Below are positions 34,400-44,091 of a DNA stretch of 64,000 bases, one piece after another; position 1 is the first letter of the stretch; the number at the start of each line of letters is the position of its first letter. The DNA is taken from NCBI GenBank assembly GCA_023431185.1, contig JAEYXS010000117.1, forward strand, positions 62,001-126,000, given 5' to 3'. Position numbers and translations under genes: made by a program. The notes under the pieces are model-generated. The model made no database searches. It worked only from the letters and a program-made list of their open reading frames with translations, and was not told the origin of the DNA. The DNA is from Verrucomicrobiota bacterium (GTDB lineage Bacteria; Verrucomicrobiota; Verrucomicrobiia; Limisphaerales; JAEYXS01).

Positions 34400-34905
34400 A
34401 CGGCTTCCATTTGTTCCAGCTTCTTCTTGGTTTCCTTGATCTCATCCCGCAGCAAGGCGGCGCGCTCGAAGTCTTCTTCAGCGATGGCCTTGTCGAGTTC
34501 CTTCTGCATTTTCTTGAGCTTCTCCGCGACATCCCGCGTCTGGGCGATGGCCTTGGGCACCTTGCCCTTGTGCACCACGCCCTTATGCATGGACTTGAGC
34601 ATGCTCTCGAGTCCTTCAGCAAAGGCGGTGTAACATTCAGCACAACCAAAACGGCCGTTCTTCTTGAAATCGGCTTGCGTGAAGCCGCATTGCGGGCATT
34701 TGATTTCTGCACCACCACCGGCCTGCTCCAGTTCTTGGGCGCTGCCCAGACCGAGCAACAGGTCGGCCAGCGAGAAGGTGCTGGGATCGCTGACGCCTTT
34801 CTCTTTCGAGCAGGTTTCACACAAATCCACCTTCTGCATCTTGTCTCCCACGATCTGGGTCAGATGCACGGTCGCTTCGTTTTGTTTGCAGATGTTGCAG
34901 AGCAT
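34396..34905 (-). CDS. mcsA: McsA-like activator with zinc fingers and UVR motif
   Basis: The 169-residue product starts at ATG 34905. It has four CxxC pairs, at C3/C6 (CNICKQ), then CETCSK, CPQCGF and CAECYTAF, expected to bind two zinc ions, and a UvrB/UvrC-like helical motif near residues 130-165 (LDKAIAEEDFERAALLRDEI). This layout is that of McsA, the activator and adaptor of the arginine kinase McsB. It overlaps mcsB by 4 bases and follows ilvE by 6, so all three should be one transcript. It could not easily be a UvrB fragment because the CxxC pairs are the McsA arrangement. Confidence 0.94.
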   Translation of the reverse strand: MLCNICKQNEATVHLTQIVGDKMQKVDLCETCSKEKGVSDPSTFSLADLLLGLGSAQELEQAGGGAEIKCPQCGFTQADFKKNGRFGCAECYTAFAEGLESMLKSMHKGVVHKGKVPKAIAQTRDVAEKLKKMQKELDKAIAEEDFERAALLRDEIKETKKKLEQMEAV

Positions 34906-34911
34906 ATCCGG

Positions 34912-35787
34912 CTACTTCTTGAATATGGGCTCACCTGAGACTTTCGTCAAAGCATGGTAGCGTTCCACCAGTTGCTTCGTGTATGGTCCCGGCTTGCCTG
35001 TGCCGATCACGCGCCCGTCAACCTTCACCACCGGAATGAGTTCCGCACCCGTGCCCGTCAGGAAGCACTCGTCGGCATTGAACACATCATAGCGAGTCAA
35101 GTTAGGTTCGGTCACCTTCAGCCCCATCTCGGCGGCCAGTTCCATCACCACACCCCGGGTGATCCCGTAGAGCGCACCGGCGGACAACGGCGGTGTCAGC
35201 AAGGTGTTCCCCTTCAAGAGGAAAATGTTATCACCCGTACACTCTGCCACATATCCTTCCGCATTCAACATGATGGCCTCTTCCACGCCGCCATTGTTGG
35301 CTTCGATCTTGGCCAGAATGTTGTTCAGGTAGTTCAGGGACTTGATGGCCGGGTTCACCGCGCTGTGCAGGTTGCGCACCGTCGGCACCGTGATGATCTC
35401 CAGGCCCTTCTGGTAGTACTCCGGCGGGTAAAGCTGGATCTTGTCCGCGATAATGATGATGACGGGCTTCTTGCAGCGCTTTGGGTTCAAGCCGAGGCCA
35501 CCTGGACCACGGGTGACCACGAGACGGATGTAGCACTCGCGCAACTTGTTCGCACGGCAGGTGTCCACGACGGCTTGCATCATCTCGGCGTGCGAGATAG
35601 GGATGTCGAGCAAGATGGCTTTGGCCGAGTAATAGAGCCGGTCAATGTGTTCCTTCAGCTTAAATACACGGCCATTGTAGGCGCGGATGCCTTCGAAAAT
35701 GCCATCGCCATAGAGCAGCCCGTGGTCAAACACGGACACGGTCGCGTTCTTCTCGCTGTAGAATTTGCCGTCGATATAGATTTTCAT
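34912..35787 (-). CDS. ilvE: Branched-chain amino acid aminotransferase (class IV PLP)
   Basis: The 291-residue product starts at ATG 35787 and begins MKIYIDGKFYSEKNATVSVF. DHGLLYGDGIFEGIRAYNGR is the class IV aminotransferase opening; the PLP lysine is K149 in NPAIKSLNYLNNIL, and EAIMLNAEGYVAECTGDNIF supplies the cofactor-binding glutamate region. It converts branched-chain amino acids and keto acids in the cytoplasm. D-amino-acid transaminase and aminodeoxychorismate lyase are related, but the RGPGGLGLNP segment and overall length favour IlvE. It heads the ilvE-mcsA-mcsB unit. The link between amino acid metabolism and arginine phosphorylation is only positional. Confidence 0.92.
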   Translation of the reverse strand: MKIYIDGKFYSEKNATVSVFDHGLLYGDGIFEGIRAYNGRVFKLKEHIDRLYYSAKAILLDIPISHAEMMQAVVDTCRANKLRECYIRLVVTRGPGGLGLNPKRCKKPVIIIIADKIQLYPPEYYQKGLEIITVPTVRNLHSAVNPAIKSLNYLNNILAKIEANNGGVEEAIMLNAEGYVAECTGDNIFLLKGNTLLTPPLSAGALYGITRGVVMELAAEMGLKVTEPNLTRYDVFNADECFLTGTGAELIPVVKVDGRVIGTGKPGPYTKQLVERYHALTKVSGEPIFKK

Positions 35788-35891
35788 GTCAAAAACGAGG
35801 TGACGTTAAGGGAAATTTTCAGGGATGCGCAACAGGAATTGGCAGGAAAGAAAGCCGGTATTGTTGCCTCCCTTTGCCTGCCCCGAAGGGT

Positions 35892-36584
35892 TTAGCCAGT
35901 CACAATTTGGCCATCTATGAGCCGGACCACCCGTTCGGCACGCTCGGCCACCCGGCTGTCATGCGTGGCGATGACCATCGTGGTCCCCTGCTCTTTCTGC
36001 AATTCCCGGAGCAAATCCATGATTTCACCACCGGTATTGGAATCCAGATTGCCTGTGGGCTCATCCGCCAGCAGGAGTGTCGGCCGGTTCATCAAAGACC
36101 GGGCGATCGCCACCCTTTGCTGTTCGCCCCCGGAAAGCTCCGTGGGGCGATGGTCCAGGCGATGACCGAGACCGACACGATCCAGCAAAGCTCGCCCACG
36201 CTTCTCCGCATCCACCGCCGAAAGCCGAAGGAGACGCCCCGGCACGCAGACATTCTCCAGCGCATCCAGCTCCGGCAACAAATGGTAGGACTGGAAGATG
36301 AACCCCATCCGTTTACCCCGTAGAACAGACAAGGAACTGCCGGACATGCGGGTGAGTTCCAGGTCTTCAAACCGGATGCCGCCACTGTCTGCTTGATCGA
36401 GTCCGCCCAAAAGATGGAGCAAGGTGCTCTTGCCTGCGCCCGAGGCTCCTTGCAGGGCGACGAACTCGCCGCGCTGAACAGTCAGGGAGACGCCTTTCAA
36501 CACCTCGATCTGGCGCTTGCCGATCTGGTAACTCTTCCGCACATCGGTGGCGGAAAGGAACAGTTGATTCGTCGCGTTACTCAT
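35892..36584 (-). CDS. lolD: Lipoprotein-export ABC ATPase LolD
   Basis: From ATG 36584 the product has 230 residues. It contains Walker A GASGAGKST, signature LSGGEQQRVAIARSLMNRPT, Walker B LLLADEPTGNLD and the switch ATHDSRVAERAERV, in the MacB/LolD subfamily. It powers release of lipoproteins from the inner membrane for transport to the outer membrane. It overlaps the lolC/E-like gene by 8 bases. No lolA or second permease gene is in the window, which suggests a homodimeric LolC/E permease. Confidence 0.93.
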   Translation of the reverse strand: MSNATNQLFLSATDVRKSYQIGKRQIEVLKGVSLTVQRGEFVALQGASGAGKSTLLHLLGGLDQADSGGIRFEDLELTRMSGSSLSVLRGKRMGFIFQSYHLLPELDALENVCVPGRLLRLSAVDAEKRGRALLDRVGLGHRLDHRPTELSGGEQQRVAIARSLMNRPTLLLADEPTGNLDSNTGGEIMDLLRELQKEQGTTMVIATHDSRVAERAERVVRLIDGQIVTG

Positions 36585-37845
36585 GGCGCAAGGCATCAAC
36601 GGGTTTCATACGAGCCGCGATCAAGGCGGGGATCACACCAGCCCCCAAGGAGATCAGCAAAGAGCCGACACCGATGACCATCAGGTCGCTGGGGATGATC
36701 AGGACTGGCAGGTCATAAATCTGGTAGATGCCCGCCGGTAAAAGATCAAAACCAGTCACGCGGTTCATCAGGCTCAAAAACTCATTGCGCCAATGCAACG
36801 CGGTGAGCCCGACCGCAAAACCCACACCCACGCCCAAGGCCCCGACAAAGGTGCTCTGGAACAGGAACAGGCTCATGATCTGGGTGTTCGAAGCGCCCAA
36901 GGCTTTCAGGATGCCGATCTCATGTGTCTTCTGCACCACGAAGGTGATGAGTGAACACGTGATGCAAAAGGAAGCTACGATCACGATGAAGAACAGCAGG
37001 AAACGAATCATGTTCTTCTCCACCACCAGAGCCGAGAAGAGTTGCTCGTTCTCCTCCATCCAGGTCACCGCAAGGAATTGCGACCCCAATGCCTCCAGCA
37101 GTTCGTCTTGAGCCTGACGCGCTTTCAGCGGGTCCTTCAGCTTGACCATCAAGCCGTGGACGCTGTCTTTAAGCGCATAAAGGTCCTGAGCATTCTCCAG
37201 TGAGGACACAATGAACAAGGAATTGAAGTCGGCAAAACCTACATCAAAGATGCCCTTGATCTCATAGTCTTCCGGCAAGGGCAGCTCCTCACCTTCCTTC
37301 TTTTTCTCGAAGGCCTCTTGCAAGACCACCGGTGAATAGACAGAAAGGCGGTCGCCCACATCCAGTTCCAAGGCGCGAGCCAATTCGATTCCGATGACCA
37401 GGCCATAGCCGCTGACGTCGTAATTCCCCCGGACAATGCTGTTCGAGATGACACTGATACTGGTCTCCATCTGCGGCTCTATGCCACGCAGGAAGGGGGC
37501 ATCGATCTGCTGCTTGCCGCTCTGATGCTCGGTCCGGATCATGACCTTGCCCAAAACATAAGGCGCCACTCCGGCGACGTGCGGATTCGCTTCGACTTTA
37601 CTGCGCACCAGCGCCCAGTCCTCCATGGTATCGTTGGCTTGGACCACTTTCAGGTGGGCGGTGAAGCCGATGATGCGCTCGTGCCATTCCTTGTCGAACC
37701 CGCTCATCACGCTGATTACGATGATGAGAATGGCCACGCCGAGGGTGATGCCGATGGTCGAAAGCAGCGTGATCGCCGACACATACGTCCGCTTGGGACG
37801 CAAGTAGCGCAACGCGAGCATGAGCTCAAAGGGCAACCGTGACAC
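36577..37845 (-). CDS. Lipoprotein-export ABC permease LolC/LolE family
   Basis: Starting at GTG 37845 the product has about 422 residues, MSRLPFELMLALRYLRPKRT; ATG 37821 is an alternative and a longer upstream frame is not conserved. It has the LolC/E layout: one membrane helix (AITLLSTIGITLGVAILIIV), a large periplasmic MacB-PCD domain (about 60-270) with SGYGLVIGIELARALELDVG, then three helices, including FVVQKTHEIGILKALGASNT, the coupling helix motif of FtsX-like permeases. It works with LolD to extract outer-membrane lipoproteins, which indicates a diderm envelope. It is divergent from der with 116 bases between. Confidence 0.92.
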   Translation of the reverse strand: MSRLPFELMLALRYLRPKRTYVSAITLLSTIGITLGVAILIIVISVMSGFDKEWHERIIGFTAHLKVVQANDTMEDWALVRSKVEANPHVAGVAPYVLGKVMIRTEHQSGKQQIDAPFLRGIEPQMETSISVISNSIVRGNYDVSGYGLVIGIELARALELDVGDRLSVYSPVVLQEAFEKKKEGEELPLPEDYEIKGIFDVGFADFNSLFIVSSLENAQDLYALKDSVHGLMVKLKDPLKARQAQDELLEALGSQFLAVTWMEENEQLFSALVVEKNMIRFLLFFIVIVASFCITCSLITFVVQKTHEIGILKALGASNTQIMSLFLFQSTFVGALGVGVGFAVGLTALHWRNEFLSLMNRVTGFDLLPAGIYQIYDLPVLIIPSDLMVIGVGSLLISLGAGVIPALIAARMKPVDALRHE

Positions 37846-37961
37846 GCGGGGAAAGTAGTTCTCCTTGGCGAGACAAAAAAGTGAAAAACACACTTCAGCA
37901 CGATAAAAACACCTCACTTTTTCCCTTTGCCGGAAGCCTTTCCATCCCCATGCTAGGCGCG

Positions 37962-39575
37962 ATGTCTGGAATAATCGCCATAGTTGGACGCCCGAATGTT
38001 GGAAAGTCCGCCCTGTTTAACCGCATTATTGGGCGGCGGCTTGCTATTGTACATGATCAGCCCGGTGTGACGCGTGACCGTGTGACGGCCGAGGCCGAGT
38101 GGAAAGGCCGTCCCTACACCCTTATCGATACCGGCGGTATCGGCCTACTGCGCGGTGAGAAAGCCCAAGATGTCATCGTCAAGGCGGCGGTGGAACAGGT
38201 GGACCTGGCCATTGAATCTGCCAACGTCATCATCCTGGTGGTGAACGTGCAGGAAGGCGTTGTGCCGCTTGACCTTGAAGTGGCCAAGCGTCTGCGCAGC
38301 AGCGGCAAACCGGTCCTGCTGGCTGTCAACAAGGTGGACAATTACAGTGTGGAAGCACAGGCGGATGAGTTCACCCGTCTTGGCTTTGAGAAAGTTTTCC
38401 CCGTCACAGCCATTCATGGCATCGGCATCGATGCTCTCGTCAACACGGCAGCTTCGCTGTTACCAGCCTATGTCCCACCTGTGAAGTCTGCGGAGGGCGA
38501 AGCCCCGGGGGAAGAGGTCCTGAAGCTCGCCATCGTCGGCCGTCCGAATGTCGGCAAGTCTTCCATCATCAATTCCATCACGCAGTCAGAGCGCGTGATC
38601 GTGAGTGAGATCCCCGGCACCACGCGGGATGCGGTGGATGTGCCGTTCGAAGTGGAAACCGACGGCATCCGCCAGCAGTATCTGCTCATCGACACCGCCG
38701 GTCTGCGCAAGGCCCGTCGCGTGGATGACAGCATCGAATTTTTTAGCGCCAAAAGGACGGAAGAAGCCATCGAGCGCAGCGACATCGTAGTGCTGGTCAT
38801 CGATGCCGAGGTGAGCATCACCGAGCAGGACAAGAAGATCGCTGACAAGATAATCCAGTCCCGCAAAGCCTGCATCGTCGTCATCAACAAGTGGGATTTG
38901 GTCTCCGAGCAAGTGGCGAAAGCCCGGGAGGCACAGGCGAAGAAACGGAACGAACAGGAGAACTACGACCGCGGCGGGCGCTTGATGACCACGTTCGGTG
39001 AATTCTCCGAGTGGGTGCAATCCCAGCTCTTCTTCCTCGATTACGCACCGGTCATATTCACCTCGGCCAAGTCCGGCTTCCATCTGGACCGGTTGCTGGA
39101 AGCGGTCCGTTATGTCGCCGCCCAGCTCAAGCAAAAGGTGCCGACCGCCATCTTGAACCGCACCTTGCAAGACGCGATCGAGAAGCGCCAACCAGTGAGT
39201 GCCAAAGGCACCCGCCTCAGTTTTTACTACGCCACGCAAGTCCGCCAGGCCCCGCCAACATTCTTGTTGTTCGTGAACCGTGACGAGCTCTTCTCCGACC
39301 AGTATTACAAGTACCTCTCCGGCGAATTGCGGAGAGCGTTCGGCTTCGAGGGCTGCCCGTTGATCCTCGTACCCAAAGCCCGCCCGAAAACGATCGACCC
39401 GGTCCGCAAATACAACAAACCCAAGACGCAAGCGGAACGGATCGAAGCCCGGAAACGCCCGAGCGAACGGGCGAAGGACAAGGACGGCAAACCGAAGAGC
39501 CGTTATGCCCCTCCGACGCGCGCCGCCCGCAAAGGCCGTCCGGCACGTATCAAACAGCGCACTCGCCGCCACTGA
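37962..39575 (+). CDS. der: Ribosome-assembly GTPase Der (EngA)
   Basis: From ATG 37962 the product has 537 residues beginning MSGIIAIVGRPNVGKSALFN. There are two GTPase domains: the first with GRPNVGKS, DTGGIGLL and NKVDN; the second with AIVGRPNVGKSSIINSITQS, DTAGLRKARR and NKWDL, followed by a KH-like C-terminal domain and a lysine/arginine-rich tail (KPKTQAERIEARKRPSERAK). ATG 37950 is an alternative start; frames further upstream lack similarity. Der is a universally conserved factor in 50S subunit assembly. The basic tail of about 60 residues is longer than in E. coli Der. Confidence 0.97.
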   Translation: MSGIIAIVGRPNVGKSALFNRIIGRRLAIVHDQPGVTRDRVTAEAEWKGRPYTLIDTGGIGLLRGEKAQDVIVKAAVEQVDLAIESANVIILVVNVQEGVVPLDLEVAKRLRSSGKPVLLAVNKVDNYSVEAQADEFTRLGFEKVFPVTAIHGIGIDALVNTAASLLPAYVPPVKSAEGEAPGEEVLKLAIVGRPNVGKSSIINSITQSERVIVSEIPGTTRDAVDVPFEVETDGIRQQYLLIDTAGLRKARRVDDSIEFFSAKRTEEAIERSDIVVLVIDAEVSITEQDKKIADKIIQSRKACIVVINKWDLVSEQVAKAREAQAKKRNEQENYDRGGRLMTTFGEFSEWVQSQLFFLDYAPVIFTSAKSGFHLDRLLEAVRYVAAQLKQKVPTAILNRTLQDAIEKRQPVSAKGTRLSFYYATQVRQAPPTFLLFVNRDELFSDQYYKYLSGELRRAFGFEGCPLILVPKARPKTIDPVRKYNKPKTQAERIEARKRPSERAKDKDGKPKSRYAPPTRAARKGRPARIKQRTRRH

Positions 39576-39651
39576 TATCCAGCCATTTGCCACCCCTTGA
39601 AAGGGTGCATTAGGCTTGACGGAAAACGGGCGAAAGAGCACATCTTGCGCC

Positions 39652-40863
39652 ATGTTCCCACATGCACTTCTGCGCAGGACCGTGACCCTATCCGCGGCTG
39701 GATGGCTGCTGGCTTTTCAATCTGTCAATGCGGCTCCAAAATCATTAGTCGTCGAGGCGGGCGACCATGACCGGCAGAATTGCGTCGTCACCATGCCTTG
39801 GGAAAAAGGTGACTCGGCGCAATACGTTTTAAGGACGCCAGATGGGCGCTCGCTGCCCCTGCAGAATGATGGCGACGGCACAGTGTCATTCCTATTGGAC
39901 TCATTGGCCAGCGGGAAATCTCTGAACCTAATGGTGATGAAGGCCAAGAGCGAGCCCAAGTCATACGCCACAGCGCACCAGAAAGGGACGGCCATCGAAC
40001 TGCAGAGTCAAGGCAAGACGGTGCTGCATTATCAGACGGCTGATACGGAAGTTCCTCGCCCGGAAATCAAGCCTGTCTACCGGCACAATTCTTATCTGCA
40101 CCCCATCATGACGCCCTCAGGCAAAACCGTGACGGGTGACTATCCGCCGGATCACCTGTGGCATCGCGGCATCTGGCTGGCCTGGACCCATACGGAATTC
40201 GGCGAGAGCAAACCCGACTTCTGGAACCAGGGCAAAGGCAACAAGCTCACTGCGCGTGTCGATTTCGACAAACTGGAACAGATTTGGAGCGGACCGGTGC
40301 ACGCAGGTTTCAAAAGCCGCCACAAGTTCCTCGACTCCGGCAATCCGGTGTTGAACGAGACCTGGGAAGTGCGCACCTATGCCCTGCCCTCCTCCAGCAA
40401 AATGCACGTGATCGACCTGACCTCAGTCCAAGCTTGCGCGACCGACAAGCCGCTAAAACTCCCGAAGTATCACTATGGCGGCTTGGGTTATCGTGCCAAT
40501 CGTGAATGGGAAGAAAAAGGCAACGTCTTCTTCCTGCTCTCCACTGGTGAGACCAACCGCATCAAAGCCAATGAACAGCGCATCCAGTGGATCCATATCA
40601 GCGGCAAGACAGGGGGTGAGATGAACGGAATCGCCCTGATGGATCATCCGGACAACTTCCGGTCCCCCCAGCCCATCCGCGTGAACCCTTCCAATCCACA
40701 AACCTGTTTCGCCCCGTCTCAATTGGGCGATTGGAGCATAGAACCGGGCAAACCACTTACCCTGCGCTATCGGTTCATCGTCGCTGACGGCGCCCCCGAT
40801 AAAGCCCAGCTTGACCGCCTCTGGCAGGATTTTGCCCACCCGCCCCGCGTGACAGTGAAATGA
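39652..40863 (+). CDS. Secreted DUF6807 (PmoA-family) protein
   Basis: From ATG 39652 the product has 403 residues with a signal peptide ending SVNAAPK. The core RHNSYLHPIMTPSGKTVTGD, then YPPDHLWHRGIWLAWTHTEF, is the signature of the DUF6807 family, annotated PmoA but not related to the membrane methane monooxygenase. The family is common in Planctomycetes, Verrucomicrobia and Bacteroidetes near sugar-degrading genes; its activity is undetermined. The conserved histidines (HPI, DHLWHRG) could bind a metal. It ends 7 bases before the stop of the convergent ABC permease gene. Confidence 0.9.
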   Translation: MFPHALLRRTVTLSAAGWLLAFQSVNAAPKSLVVEAGDHDRQNCVVTMPWEKGDSAQYVLRTPDGRSLPLQNDGDGTVSFLLDSLASGKSLNLMVMKAKSEPKSYATAHQKGTAIELQSQGKTVLHYQTADTEVPRPEIKPVYRHNSYLHPIMTPSGKTVTGDYPPDHLWHRGIWLAWTHTEFGESKPDFWNQGKGNKLTARVDFDKLEQIWSGPVHAGFKSRHKFLDSGNPVLNETWEVRTYALPSSSKMHVIDLTSVQACATDKPLKLPKYHYGGLGYRANREWEEKGNVFFLLSTGETNRIKANEQRIQWIHISGKTGGEMNGIALMDHPDNFRSPQPIRVNPSNPQTCFAPSQLGDWSIEPGKPLTLRYRFIVADGAPDKAQLDRLWQDFAHPPRVTVK

Positions 40864-40870
40864 TCGGCGA

Positions 40871-42445
40871 TCAGTTCAAAGGCGGCGGCACCGTGCTCAT
40901 CACCGGCGTCTCTGTTTTGAAACTGGAATCAAACTGCGACCGTACCAGACGTGGCAGCTCATAGGTCACGTAATGACGCGCGACTGCAATCAGCACCGGT
41001 TTGAACAAGAATCCTATTCCGCATAGAAACGAGGGCAGAACCAGCGCAAAGAGAATCGTGAAGAAGGGCGCCCAGCCCGGCCGCTTCAACTTCAAACACA
41101 TCCAAGCCCCCATCCAACCGAGCAGTATGTAGTCAAAAACGTGCGCAACCACCTGCTTTCCGATCATGAGAAGCCCACCAATCCCCCCGAATTCAAACGT
41201 GCTACCAGGGTGAGAAACGATGGCCATTTTGACACCTCCATACATCACGTAAACGACCAGGAAAAAGTAGGGCCAGAGGAACGTCCGATTGATCACTTTC
41301 CAATGCGCCTGCACGATCTCCTTGATGGTCAACGGCGTGCTCAATAGCAGTTCAAAAGCGCCAGACTGGCGCGCTGAAGCGAAGAAACTGCACGCATGGA
41401 TCACCAGCACCAGTTTCAGCGGCAGCAGAAGAAACCATTCCAACGGGCTGCCCGTGAACGGCACGAACAGCAGGCTGTATTCATCAAAATAAAACGTATC
41501 GACTAGCAGCATGACCGTTCCCAGGACCAGCAGCACGACAGCGGTGGTACGCACACCTTTGCCGGGACGCATCACGAACATGGCCGGATTGACATCCAGC
41601 CATTTCACTCGCGCACTGAAACTGGTGCTTTGACGTTTTCCGCCCAACCGGGTGGACATCCAGCTACCCGGCTCTTTGACCGGCTTTTGCCAGATCTTGG
41701 GTAATTGCCAGCCGGCAAGGCCCAGCAGCAAGCAAGACAACATCGATGAGCTGAGGAATGGGTACCAGTATAGTTGAGGAGTAGCTGCATACTTCATGCT
41801 GCCTGTGCTCAGCAAAGAAAGTATCGGGCTGCAAGTCACCCAGGCCCACTGCGCATCGACTCCGGCAAATATGGCAAAACTGAAGAAGACCGGCGTGATG
41901 ATCCCAAAGAACACCAGCACTGCGGCAGAAATGCTCAGGCTGTGCATCACCTCGATCACCCGGGCTGAAGCCCAGGTACCAACTGCCATCGAAAAGAAGA
42001 GGAGGTTGATAAGCGCCAAAGAAGTCCGGGCAAATTCACCAAACGTTACCCCGCCCATCAGCAAGGGCAACGACAGCACCGGGATGATGGCGAGCAACCA
42101 GTAAAAGGCATTCAAGGCCACGGCGCTAAACTTGCCCAGCACCACATCGTAGCCCTTTAGATCCGTGAGAAAAAGCAGGCCCAACGTTCCTTCCCGCCGC
42201 TCTTCGCTCAGGATATCGGCGGCTCCAAAAAGCCCGGCCAGCAAGCAGACGGCCGCCGCATAACCCGACAATATTCGGAACAACGCCTCGCCCCACCCCT
42301 TCGGACTGCCCATCAGGCCCATCATCATCACCAGCAGCAAGGCCATTCCAAAGGCAGCTCCGCCGATGAGCCATCGCCAGCGATACGTGGCCGGCTTGCG
42401 CGCCAACACCCGTAGCTCCCGCTGGACCATGGGCAGAAAAGTCAT
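40871..42445 (-). CDS. ABC-2 type permease, paralogue 3 of the operon
   Basis: The 524-residue product starts at ATG 42445 with AAAGGA 7 bases upstream, 4 bases after the preceding gene. About twelve membrane segments are present. It shares three landmark blocks with its two neighbours: the start FLPMVQRELRVLARKPATYR, the block EERREGTLGLLFLTDLKGYD around residue 80 and RQSGAFELLLSTPLTIKEIV in the second half. The paired EGTLGLL/SGAFELL blocks suggest each protein is itself a fused double ABC-2 permease. It should form part of an exporter with the ATPase at 45899-46846. Substrate unknown. Confidence 0.88.
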   Translation of the reverse strand: MTFLPMVQRELRVLARKPATYRWRWLIGGAAFGMALLLVMMMGLMGSPKGWGEALFRILSGYAAAVCLLAGLFGAADILSEERREGTLGLLFLTDLKGYDVVLGKFSAVALNAFYWLLAIIPVLSLPLLMGGVTFGEFARTSLALINLLFFSMAVGTWASARVIEVMHSLSISAAVLVFFGIITPVFFSFAIFAGVDAQWAWVTCSPILSLLSTGSMKYAATPQLYWYPFLSSSMLSCLLLGLAGWQLPKIWQKPVKEPGSWMSTRLGGKRQSTSFSARVKWLDVNPAMFVMRPGKGVRTTAVVLLVLGTVMLLVDTFYFDEYSLLFVPFTGSPLEWFLLLPLKLVLVIHACSFFASARQSGAFELLLSTPLTIKEIVQAHWKVINRTFLWPYFFLVVYVMYGGVKMAIVSHPGSTFEFGGIGGLLMIGKQVVAHVFDYILLGWMGAWMCLKLKRPGWAPFFTILFALVLPSFLCGIGFLFKPVLIAVARHYVTYELPRLVRSQFDSSFKTETPVMSTVPPPLN

Positions 42446-42449
42446 GCCC

Positions 42450-44078
42450 TTATCCTTTCATGCTCCCCACGGCATCGAAGCGTGAAGCGGCCAGATCGCG
42501 CAGTTTTTCTTGCAACCCATGCCACGCCCGCAAGCCGAAGAACAAGTTCACCCCCAGCCCGGCCATCAGCCAGATGGTGATGAAAAGATTCTCGAACCGC
42601 CCCCAGCTCGCAAACCGGCCCACCAACGCGATAAAGGTGAAGAAACCGATGATCATCAGCCAGGGCAGCACCAAGACCCGGGCCAGCGTGGCTCCGCTGG
42701 CCCGCGTGGCATAGCGATTGTTCAGCCCCAGCCACATGCCGATATACGAGATGGCAAACATGTCCGCCACCAGCATCGCCATCGCCCCCAGCCACCAGGT
42801 GACGATGCCTCCGCTCGCTTTCTCCGACAGGATGAATAGAAAATGCACCACCAACACCAGCATGGTCGGCCAGAGAAACTGCCTTTTCAACGCCTGAAAC
42901 TGGCCCCGGATGATCTCTGAGACTTCCAACGGTGTGGAGAGCAGCAGCTCCAGTGCCCCGCTCTGCCGGTCGTGGTTGAACCGGTGCGCCGCCTCGATGG
43001 CCAGCCAGATCTTCAGCACCGTGGTGAGGATCAGTCCCGTGATGATATGCACGCCTTCATCCATCCAGTCGTTCGGATTCTCCACCAAACCCCAGAGCCA
43101 GAGCATCCCCAAAATACCCAGCACACCCCACACGATGACCGGCTTCAGACGGTTTCTCGAGCCCAGCCAAAAAGTGGGCGATTCATCCAGCAGCTTGCTG
43201 CGATAGCTGAAACGCTGTGCCGAGGTGCCGTGCGACCAGAGTTTCCAGCGTTGCTTCCATTGCAGACCACGGATGGTGTCCGCCTTGTCCTGCCAGATGC
43301 GCGGCAGTTTCCATTGCGCGATGAAGACCAGCAGCCAGGCAGTGATATGCCCCACCAGCAAGGACACCCAGACATTGTCGCTGATCTTGGCCTGATCCAG
43401 TGAATCCAGCAGTTCGGCAAAACCATAGATCGGGGAGACCCAGCCAAAGACCGCTTCCGTCCACCATTGCTCAGCCTGACCGCTCAAGCCCAGCAACCGC
43501 TCAATCAGCAACCATCCCATGATTCCCCACCCCACGCACAGAAAAGTCATAAGCGCCACCGTCAGGCTCATGGCCGCCCGTTCTCCTTGAACGAACGTAG
43601 AGATGCACAAGCCTGCAGCCAGCGAGAGGAAAAGCGTGTTCAGCAGGACCAGCAACATCACCCCATACTGCTCAAGCGTCATCCCCCCCAGCAGCAATGG
43701 CAGCGCCAGCACAGGGAATATGGCCACCAGTCCGTAAAGTGAATTCAACGAAGTCGCCGCCAGCTTGCCGAACAAAACTTCAAACGCCTTGAGATCCGTC
43801 AGGAACAACAAACCCAAAGTGCCTTCCCGCCGCTCTTCACTGACGCAGTCCGCGGTGTTGCGCACTCCGGCAAACAGGCAGTAGATGAAAGCGAAAATGG
43901 AGAGGGAAATGAAAATGCTTTTGCTGATCTGATCAGATTGTCCGGATTCCCTGGTCAGCAGCAGAATCCACGCAGCGATGATGATGGCCACCGCCGCCGC
44001 CACAAAGCGCACCCAATAGGTGCCCCGCCGCCGTGACGCCGCCCTCAACTCCCGTTCGACTACTGGAAAGACCTTCAT
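42450..44078 (-). CDS. ABC-2 type permease, paralogue 2 of the operon
   Basis: The 542-residue product starts at ATG 44078. It carries the same blocks: VFPVVERELRAASRRRGTYW at the start, SEERREGTLGLLFLTDLKAF and RQSGALELLLSTPLEVSEII. There are two halves of about six helices each, with a hydrophilic middle (LPRIWQDKADTIRGLQ). The separation from the genes on either side is 13 and 4 bases. The clear similarity of order and motifs to the flanking permeases points to tandem duplication. It is probably an inner-membrane exporter subunit. Confidence 0.88.
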   Translation of the reverse strand: MKVFPVVERELRAASRRRGTYWVRFVAAAVAIIIAAWILLLTRESGQSDQISKSIFISLSIFAFIYCLFAGVRNTADCVSEERREGTLGLLFLTDLKAFEVLFGKLAATSLNSLYGLVAIFPVLALPLLLGGMTLEQYGVMLLVLLNTLFLSLAAGLCISTFVQGERAAMSLTVALMTFLCVGWGIMGWLLIERLLGLSGQAEQWWTEAVFGWVSPIYGFAELLDSLDQAKISDNVWVSLLVGHITAWLLVFIAQWKLPRIWQDKADTIRGLQWKQRWKLWSHGTSAQRFSYRSKLLDESPTFWLGSRNRLKPVIVWGVLGILGMLWLWGLVENPNDWMDEGVHIITGLILTTVLKIWLAIEAAHRFNHDRQSGALELLLSTPLEVSEIIRGQFQALKRQFLWPTMLVLVVHFLFILSEKASGGIVTWWLGAMAMLVADMFAISYIGMWLGLNNRYATRASGATLARVLVLPWLMIIGFFTFIALVGRFASWGRFENLFITIWLMAGLGVNLFFGLRAWHGLQEKLRDLAASRFDAVGSMKG

Positions 44079-44091
44079 GCTTCAGTCAACT

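Noticed and set aside
39577..39612. A weak CACCC/GGGTG hairpin after der as terminator
   Set aside because: The stem is only five pairs and no T-run follows.
38586..39653. A 355-codon frame antisense to der
   Set aside because: Der is strongly supported by two GTPase domains; the antisense product is unlike any protein family.
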